Assembly: GCA_011052165.1 (NCBI GenBank) | Contig: DRJN01000041.1 | Coordinates: 1-10,970 of the forward strand | Reading direction: 5' to 3' | From: Gammaproteobacteria bacterium | Lineage (GTDB): Bacteria; Pseudomonadota; Gammaproteobacteria; UBA6429; Thiohalophilaceae | Length of the DNA: 10,970 nt | In this document: one piece after another, positions 6,593-10,970 of the stretch | Layout of the letters: each line of letters starts with the position of its first letter | Position numbering within the stretch: position 1 is the stretch's first letter | Program-made: the position numbers and the translations under genes | The notes under the pieces: model-generated | The model's database searches: none | The model's input: the letters and a program-made list of their open reading frames with translations, nothing else | Told to the model about the DNA's origin: nothing

Positions 6593-7562
6593 AATGGAGT
6601 TCAGTGGGCAGGTATCAGGACATGATGAATTGCCCGTAGTGGTCCTCATGGGGCCGACGGCCTCAGGCAAGACGGAACTTGCAATCAAGCTGCAACAACA
6701 TTTGCCGCTGGACATCATCAGCGTCGATTCGGTCATGGTCTATCGCGGGATGGACATCGGTTCGGCCAAACCGGATGCCGACACTCTGCTGCGGGCACCG
6801 CACCGCCTGATCGATATTCGAGATCCGGTTGAAGTTTATTCCGCAGCCGAATTTTGTGCCGATGCGCGGCGTGAAATTCAGGCGGTGCATGCCGCCGGGC
6901 GTATTCCCCTGCTGACGGGTGGCACTATGCTCTATTTCCGGGCGCTATTATACGGACTCTCCGAGTTGCCCACGGCCGATGCTGCCACCCGCAAAAAACT
7001 CGAAGTTGAGGCGCAGGAGATCGGTTGGGCGGGGATGCACCAGCGGCTGTCTGAAGTCGATCCACGGGCGGCGCAGCGGATTCATCCCAATGATTCCCAG
7101 CGCATTCAACGGGCGCTGGAAGTCTATGAATTGACCGGCTTGCCCCTGTCCAGCCTACAGCAGCAGGACAGAGACAGGTTGGTGCTGCCTCATCCGGTGA
7201 TAAAACTGGCGGTAGCGCCGGCGCAGCGGAGTGTGTTACACCAGCGTATCGACGTACGTTTCCGGCAGATGATGGAGCAGGGGTGGGTGGCTGAGGTGGA
7301 GGCGCTGATGGCGCGGGGCGATCTGGACCCCGGTATGCCTTCCATTCGTGCGGTGGGCTACCGGCAAGTGTGGGAACTTTTATCAGGGAGAATAGACTAT
7401 ACTAACACTGTCGAGAAAGGCATTATCGCCACTCGGCAGTTAGCCAAGCGTCAGTTTACCTGGATGCGCTCCGAAACGGGTTTACACTGTTTTGATAGCC
7501 TGACGCCGGATCTGGATAATAAAGTACTGGATCTTTTGGATAGCGTCATTGGGAAACAGTAA
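6582..7562 (+). CDS. miaA: tRNA dimethylallyltransferase MiaA
   Basis: Transfers the dimethylallyl group of DMAPP to N6 of A37 in tRNAs reading UNN codons, giving i6A, which MiaB can later methylthiolate. The 326-residue length is normal for the family. Seen: P-loop GPTASGKT at 24-31, ISVDSVMVYRGMDIG at about 46-60 with D49 at the conserved catalytic aspartate position, APHRLIDIRDP from 72, GRIPLLTGGTMLYFRALL from 106, HPNDSQRIQRALEV near 170-183 and the C-terminal AVGYRQ...TRQLAKRQFTW block. The start overlaps the end of mutL by 11 nt; ATG 6594, just after the mutL stop, is an alternative and neither has a clear ribosome binding site. In enterics promoters for hfq lie within or just after miaA. 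Confidence 0.97.
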   Translation: MHAEMEFSGQVSGHDELPVVVLMGPTASGKTELAIKLQQHLPLDIISVDSVMVYRGMDIGSAKPDADTLLRAPHRLIDIRDPVEVYSAAEFCADARREIQAVHAAGRIPLLTGGTMLYFRALLYGLSELPTADAATRKKLEVEAQEIGWAGMHQRLSEVDPRAAQRIHPNDSQRIQRALEVYELTGLPLSSLQQQDRDRLVLPHPVIKLAVAPAQRSVLHQRIDVRFRQMMEQGWVAEVEALMARGDLDPGMPSIRAVGYRQVWELLSGRIDYTNTVEKGIIATRQLAKRQFTWMRSETGLHCFDSLTPDLDNKVLDLLDSVIGKQ

Positions 7563-7644
7563 GGCTGTTATGGTAAGCTGTTTAGTTGGTACCTTTCAAT
7601 ATAGGAAAATCCAGGTTTTTCTGAAATAACGACATATAGAAAAA

Positions 7645-7676
7645 GGGCTTCGATCCGACAGTCTGGATACGAACCC
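7645..7676 (+). promoter_or_regulatory. Imperfect hairpin upstream of hfq
   Basis: GGG-C-TTCG-ATCC (7645-7656) can pair with GGAT-A-CGAA-CCC (7665-7676) around an 8-nt loop, giving 11 base pairs with one single-base bulge on each side. It lies between miaA and the hfq -10 element and has no following T-run, so it is not a standard terminator. It could be an RNA stem at the end of the miaA transcript or a DNA operator covering the -35 region. Confidence 0.4.
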
Positions 7677-7681
7677 GACAC

Positions 7682-7687
7682 TATAAT
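7682..7687 (+). promoter_or_regulatory. Candidate -10 element of an hfq promoter
   Basis: A perfect TATAAT lies 21 nt before the hfq start codon. No recognisable sigma-70 -35 box is found 16-18 nt upstream, where the right arm of the hairpin sits, so the promoter may need an activator or the match may be chance. A good ribosome binding site, GGAG at 7696-7699, stands 9 nt before ATG 7709. Confidence 0.4.
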
Positions 7688-7708
7688 AACTTTGCGGAGA
7701 TAATAATT

Positions 7709-7978
7709 ATGAGCAAAGGGCAATCCCTTCAAGATCCTTTTCTGAACGCGCTTAGGAAAGAGCGTATTCCCGTTTCGATCTTTTTAGTAAACGGAATCAA
7801 GTTGCATGGACAGGTTGAATCTTTTGACCAGTTTGTGGTGTTGCTAAAAAACACCGTGAGCCAGATGGTCTACAAGCATGCGATTTCGACTGTCGTTCCG
7901 GCACGTAATGTTAAACTGTTACCCGCCGATAGCAATGGCGATGTTCGCGATAGCAGTAGTGACAAGGGCAATATTTAA
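7709..7978 (+). CDS. hfq: RNA-binding protein Hfq
   Basis: Hexameric Sm-like chaperone that pairs small RNAs with target mRNAs and affects their stability and translation. The product has 89 residues. The Sm core (about 7-66) is almost identical to E. coli: KGQSLQDPFLNALR, VNGIKLHGQVESFDQF and NTVSQMVYKHAISTVVPAR. Proximal-face residues Q8, F42, K56 and H57 are present. The lateral rim patch reads R16-K17-E18-R19, with lysine in place of the second E. coli arginine, so basic charge is kept. The C-terminal tail is short (about 22 residues), polar and acidic, ending in a Ser/Asp-rich stretch, versus about 35 in E. coli. hflX follows after 37 nt, so the two are probably cotranscribed. Confidence 0.98.
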   Translation: MSKGQSLQDPFLNALRKERIPVSIFLVNGIKLHGQVESFDQFVVLLKNTVSQMVYKHAISTVVPARNVKLLPADSNGDVRDSSSDKGNI

Positions 7979-8001
7979 ATCCGCATGCCTTCAGTTTGTC
8001 C

Positions 8002-8018
8002 GGGGATGACACTGCTTG
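8002..8018 (+). promoter_or_regulatory. Shine-Dalgarno sequence and TTG start of hflX
   Basis: GGGGA (8002-8006) is followed after 9 nt by TTG at 8016-8018. The ATG at 8006 opens a different frame and stops after five codons at TGA 8021. From TTG the product reads MFERPQKGERAVLVH, matching the E. coli HflX amino terminus (MFDR...AVLVH), which fixes this unusual start. Confidence 0.75.
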
Positions 8019-9341
8019 TTTGAACGTCCACAAAAAGGTGAGCGGGCAGTCCTCGTTCATCTCGAACTGTACTCTGATCTGAACCGTGAAGATCTGCGTG
8101 AGTTTCGTGAATTGGTGATATCTGCCGGTGCCGAGCCGGTGGTGACCATTACCGGATCGCGGACCTCGCCTCATTCCCGCTATTTTGTGGGCACGGGTAA
8201 GGCGGAGGAAGTGCGGGTTTGCGTGGAGCGGGAACAGGCCGATGTGGTCCTGTTCAACCATGCTCTGAGTCCCGTACAGGAACGTAATCTGGAACAACTG
8301 TTCCAGTGCCGGGTGCTGGATCGCACTGGTCTGATTCTGGATATTTTCGCCCAGCGGGCGCGCACGCATGAAGGCAAGCTACAGGTCGAACTGGCCCAGC
8401 TTCAGCATCTGTCTACGCGGCTGGTGCGTGGCTGGACGCACTTGGAACGGCAGAAGGGCGGCATCGGTCTGCGCGGGCCGGGAGAAACCCAACTGGAAAC
8501 GGATCGCCGCCTGCTCGGCGATCGTATTCGCACGCTCAACAAACGTCTGGCCAAAGTTCGGCGGCAACGGGAACAGGGGCGGCGTGCGCGTAAGCGGGCG
8601 GAACGGGCGATCGTGTCGCTGGTGGGATACACCAATGCAGGTAAGTCCACCCTCTTCAATGTGTTGACCCACGCCGATGTTATGGTGGCCGATCAGCTAT
8701 TCGCAACCCTGGACCCCACTCTGAGGCGTCTGGATTTGGCGGGTGGCCAGTCGGTGCTCCTGGCCGATACGGTGGGCTTTATTCGCCATTTGCCGCATGA
8801 TCTGGTCGAGGCGTTTCGTTCCACCCTGCAAGAAACCCGGGATGCCGATCTATTACTGCATGTTGTCGATGCTGCCAGTGAGGAACGTGCGGAACAACGG
8901 GATCAGGTCAACAAGGTGCTGGAAGACATTGATGCTCAGGATAGGCCACAGTTGCTGGTATACAACAAAATCGATCAATTGCCGGATGTCGCACCCCGAA
9001 TTGAACGTGACGGCGAGGGCCGCCCATTGCGAGTCTGGATCTCCGCTTTGAACGGGCAGGGACTGGATCTGTTAGGTTCGGCCATTGTCGAGGTACTGGA
9101 TCGGGGACGCGTTATCCAGCATTTGCAATTATCTGCCGCAGAAGGACGTCTGCGTGCGCAGCTGTACGAACGGGGACAAATTTTGCAGGAATCGGTCGAT
9201 CACGAGGGCAACTGGTTACTCAAGGTAGAGTTGCCCGCCGGCGAATGGCGGATTCTGGATCGGCAGGAAAATCTCTCGGAGCATATAATAATGGGTATCG
9301 ATCAAAATCCTCACCTTGCGGTTATGAGCGAAGCCCAATAG
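8016..9341 (+). CDS. hflX: Ribosome-associated GTPase HflX
   Basis: GTPase that binds the 50S subunit and splits stalled 70S ribosomes, known for a role in heat stress. The product has 441 residues, about 15 more than E. coli. The N-terminal HflX domain (about 1-195) includes RTGLILDIFAQRARTHEGK and the glycine-rich GGIGLRGPGETQLETDRR at 148-165, followed by a basic, probably coiled helical stretch (166-196). The G domain has G1 GYTNAGKS at 204-211, the switch I segment FATLDPTLRR at 229-238, G3 DTVGF at 251-255 and G4 NKID at 317-320. The C-terminal domain is complete and ends in a short extra tail after IIMG that I do not recognise in E. coli. It starts at TTG. A strong hairpin begins at the stop codon. 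Confidence 0.97.
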   Translation: MFERPQKGERAVLVHLELYSDLNREDLREFRELVISAGAEPVVTITGSRTSPHSRYFVGTGKAEEVRVCVEREQADVVLFNHALSPVQERNLEQLFQCRVLDRTGLILDIFAQRARTHEGKLQVELAQLQHLSTRLVRGWTHLERQKGGIGLRGPGETQLETDRRLLGDRIRTLNKRLAKVRRQREQGRRARKRAERAIVSLVGYTNAGKSTLFNVLTHADVMVADQLFATLDPTLRRLDLAGGQSVLLADTVGFIRHLPHDLVEAFRSTLQETRDADLLLHVVDAASEERAEQRDQVNKVLEDIDAQDRPQLLVYNKIDQLPDVAPRIERDGEGRPLRVWISALNGQGLDLLGSAIVEVLDRGRVIQHLQLSAAEGRLRAQLYERGQILQESVDHEGNWLLKVELPAGEWRILDRQENLSEHIIMGIDQNPHLAVMSEAQ

Positions 9342-9372
9342 AATCCATCTCTTGTGTGACAAGAGGCGATTC
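9341..9372 (+). other. Stable hairpin between hflX and hflK
   Basis: CTCTTGT (9349-9355) and ACAAGAG (9359-9365) form a perfect 7-bp stem with a GTG loop, extended by a T-G wobble. After a small internal loop GAATC (9341-9345) pairs with GATTC (9368-9372). No T-run follows, so it is unlikely to be an intrinsic terminator. It may protect the end of the upstream message or mark a processing site before hflK. Confidence 0.5.
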
Positions 9373-9424
9373 GGTGCCCGTCACCCCAAATTACAATATC
9401 AACCAAAATCTACGGAGTCATGAC

Positions 9425-10609
9425 ATGGCCTGGAACGAACCCGGTGGTTCAGGAAACAAGGATCCCTGGGGGAACCGCAATAATCAGGGTCCCCCCGATC
9501 TGGATGAATTTGTCAGGAAGTTGCAGAGCAAGCTGGCGGGCCTGTTTGGCGGCAAGGGCGGTTCGGGTTCCGGTGGTGGCAGCAGTGCTTCCGGTGGCAA
9601 CGCGGGTTCGATCAGCCTGGGCGTGATTGCGGCGGTGCTGGTCGGTATCTGGGCGCTGTCTGGTATCTATATCGTCGATCAGGGCAAGGAGGGCGTCGTG
9701 CTGCAGTTTGGCGCCTTTAGTTCGATTACCGATCCGGGGCCACACTGGTATCCGCGTTTCATCGATACCGTCGATGTCGTGGATGTGGCGAATGTTCGTA
9801 GCGTCAACATCGGGCGTACCTCGGATGAGGCTCTGATGCTGACTGAGGATGAGAACATCATCGACATCAAGTTCACCGTGCAGTACAAGGTCAAGGATGC
9901 CCGCGACTATCTGTTCAGTGTGCGCGATCCTGATCTGACCCTGCGTCAGGTAACAGAAAGTGCGGTACGCGAAATTGTCGGCAAGAACACACTCGATTAC
10001 ATCATCACCGACGGCCGGGTTGTGGTCTCTGCCGACATCGGCAGATTGATCCAGAAAATACTCAACAGCTATTCCACGGGTATTACCGTGGTCAACCTGA
10101 ATATGCAGAACGCCCAGCCGCCGGAACAGGTGCAGCATGCCTTTGACGATGCTATTAAGGCGCGCGAAGACAAGCAGCGTCGGATTAATGAGGCTGAAGC
10201 CTATTCCAATGGCGTACTCCCCAGGGCGCGTGGTGGGGCTGCACGCATAATACAGGAAGCCAAAGGTTATCAGGCGCAGGTGGTGGCGCGCGCCGAAGGT
10301 GAAACCGATCGTTTTCTGATGGTTCTGAGGCAATACAAGAAGGCGCCGAAAGTAACCCGCGAGCGTCTATATCTGGATACGATGGAAAAGGTGATGGCCA
10401 ACTCCAGGAAGGTCGTGGTGGATGTAAAGAACAGCAATAACCTGATGTATTTGCCGCTGGACAAAATGATTAAGTCTCAGCCATCCGTTGTTGAAAGTGA
10501 TGCCAGTAGCGGTAGCACATCGCCGCCAGCAATCACGCGCAGAAAGCCGCCGTCGTCTACCCGTGACAGTCGGTTTAGCGGACGGCTGCGCAGCCGGGAG
10601 GTACGCTAA
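9425..10609 (+). CDS. hflK: FtsH modulator subunit HflK (SPFH/prohibitin family)
   Basis: With HflC it forms a large periplasm-facing SPFH cage around the FtsH protease and limits its action on membrane proteins. The 394-residue product begins MAWNEPGGSGNKDPWG, as in E. coli HflK. Seen: a hydrophilic cytoplasmic N-terminus with GPPDLDEFVRKL (22-33), a Gly/Ser-rich stretch (42-62), one membrane segment (about 63-84), the SPFH domain (about 85-260), a helical region with EAEAYSNGVLPRARG and GYQAQVVARAEGE, and the conserved RERLYLDTMEKV to LMYLPLDKM block. A Ser/Pro/Arg-rich tail closes the protein and is shorter than in E. coli. The start at 9425 is preferred over longer in-frame forms because ACGGAG lies 7 nt upstream and the amino terminus matches the family. 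hflC starts within the stop codon. Confidence 0.96.
   Translation: MAWNEPGGSGNKDPWGNRNNQGPPDLDEFVRKLQSKLAGLFGGKGGSGSGGGSSASGGNAGSISLGVIAAVLVGIWALSGIYIVDQGKEGVVLQFGAFSSITDPGPHWYPRFIDTVDVVDVANVRSVNIGRTSDEALMLTEDENIIDIKFTVQYKVKDARDYLFSVRDPDLTLRQVTESAVREIVGKNTLDYIITDGRVVVSADIGRLIQKILNSYSTGITVVNLNMQNAQPPEQVQHAFDDAIKAREDKQRRINEAEAYSNGVLPRARGGAARIIQEAKGYQAQVVARAEGETDRFLMVLRQYKKAPKVTRERLYLDTMEKVMANSRKVVVDVKNSNNLMYLPLDKMIKSQPSVVESDASSGSTSPPAITRRKPPSSTRDSRFSGRLRSREVR
10596..10601 (+). promoter_or_regulatory. Strong Shine-Dalgarno sequence of hflC inside the end of hflK
   Basis: GGGAGG stands 7 nt before the hflC ATG at 10609, and the hflK stop and hflC start share one base (TAATG). This arrangement supports translational coupling and roughly equal amounts of the two partner subunits. 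Confidence 0.75.
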
Positions 10610-10970
10610 TGAACAGTTCAAAGATTGGTTTTCTCATTGCCGTGGCTGTCGTCGTCATCCTGTTTTTGTCATCGGTGTTCACCGTCAGTGAACGTGAACT
10701 GGCGATCAAGTTCAGGTTGGGGAAAATTATCAAGGCGGATTACCAGCCAGGCCTGCATTTCGAGATACCGTTTATCAATAATGTAAGGAAGTTTGACAAG
10801 CGTATTTTGACGCTGGATGCGCGGCCCGCCAATTATCTGACCAAAGAGAAGAAAAACGTCAATGTGGATTTCTTTGTAAAATGGCGAATAAACAATGTCA
10901 GCATGTATTACACGGCGATGAGCGGCGAGGAACGCAAGGCGATGGAACGTATCTATACCACGATTAATGA
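10609..10970 (+). CDS. hflC: FtsH modulator subunit HflC, 3'-truncated by window
   Basis: Partner of HflK in the FtsH-regulating complex. The frame runs from ATG 10609 to the window edge, giving 120 whole codons; the family is usually about 290-335 residues. The product begins MNSSKIGFLIAVAVVVILF, an N-terminal membrane segment (about residues 6-24), followed by SERELAIKFRLGKI, PGLHFEIPFINNVRKFDKR, LTKEKKNVNVDFFVKWRI and YYTAMSGEERKAMERIY, which match the first part of the SPFH domain of E. coli HflC. No stop or frameshift is seen before the edge. Confidence 0.95.
   Translation, partial: MNSSKIGFLIAVAVVVILFLSSVFTVSERELAIKFRLGKIIKADYQPGLHFEIPFINNVRKFDKRILTLDARPANYLTKEKKNVNVDFFVKWRINNVSMYYTAMSGEERKAMERIYTTIN

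Noticed and set aside
7645..7676. tRNA fragment or attachment site suggested by TTCGATCC and its near complement
   Set aside because: No acceptor, D or anticodon arms can be folded around it, and no integrase or mobile gene is nearby.
9449..10333. Minus-strand open frame of 294 codons
   Set aside because: It lies wholly antisense to hflK, whose protein matches its family throughout. The antisense product shows no recognisable domain.

Overview
The window carries the conserved gammaproteobacterial cell-envelope, RNA and membrane-protease cluster in the order nnr - tsaE - amiB - [insertion] - mutL - miaA - hfq - hflX - hflK - hflC. This is the E. coli order yjeF-yjeE-amiB-mutL-miaA-hfq-hflX-hflK-hflC. 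All predicted proteins of the backbone resemble E. coli proteins along their whole length, and the DNA is moderately GC-rich. The source is therefore a gammaproteobacterium outside the enterics. The DsrC/TusE-type gene and the extragenic repeats would fit a sulfur-metabolising lineage such as Chromatiales, but that is only an inference.

Layout. Positions 1-1476 hold nnr (NAD(P)HX repair), cut at its 5' end by the window edge. Positions 1477-1580 hold a short GC-rich palindromic extragenic repeat. Positions 1581-2069 hold tsaE (t6A37 tRNA modification). Positions 2218-3519 hold amiB, an AMIN-amidase-LysM periplasmic murein hydrolase with a run of nine C in the linker before LysM. Positions 3520-3768 are non-coding and contain three copies of a ~32-nt palindromic repeat, two of them inverted. 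Positions 3769-4503, minus strand, hold a gene for a tandem fusion of two DsrC/TusE domains with one cysteine in the whole protein. Positions 4504-4783 are an AT-rich divergent promoter region with a perfect 8-bp inverted repeat. mutL (4784-6592) and miaA (6582-7562) overlap. hfq (7709-7978) follows a leader with an imperfect hairpin and a perfect TATAAT. hflX (8016-9341) starts at TTG. hflK (9425-10609) and hflC (10609 to the window edge, truncated) overlap by one base.

Functionally the region mixes metabolite repair, tRNA anticodon-loop modification (TsaE, MiaA), cell separation (AmiB), mismatch repair (MutL), post-transcriptional control (Hfq), ribosome rescue (HflX) and FtsH control (HflK/HflC). 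The departure from the usual locus is the reverse-strand double DsrC/TusE-domain gene between amiB and mutL. It is the best candidate here for something not well described: its first domain has lost both redox cysteine positions, and its second keeps only the terminal one, followed by an unusual acidic two-residue extension.
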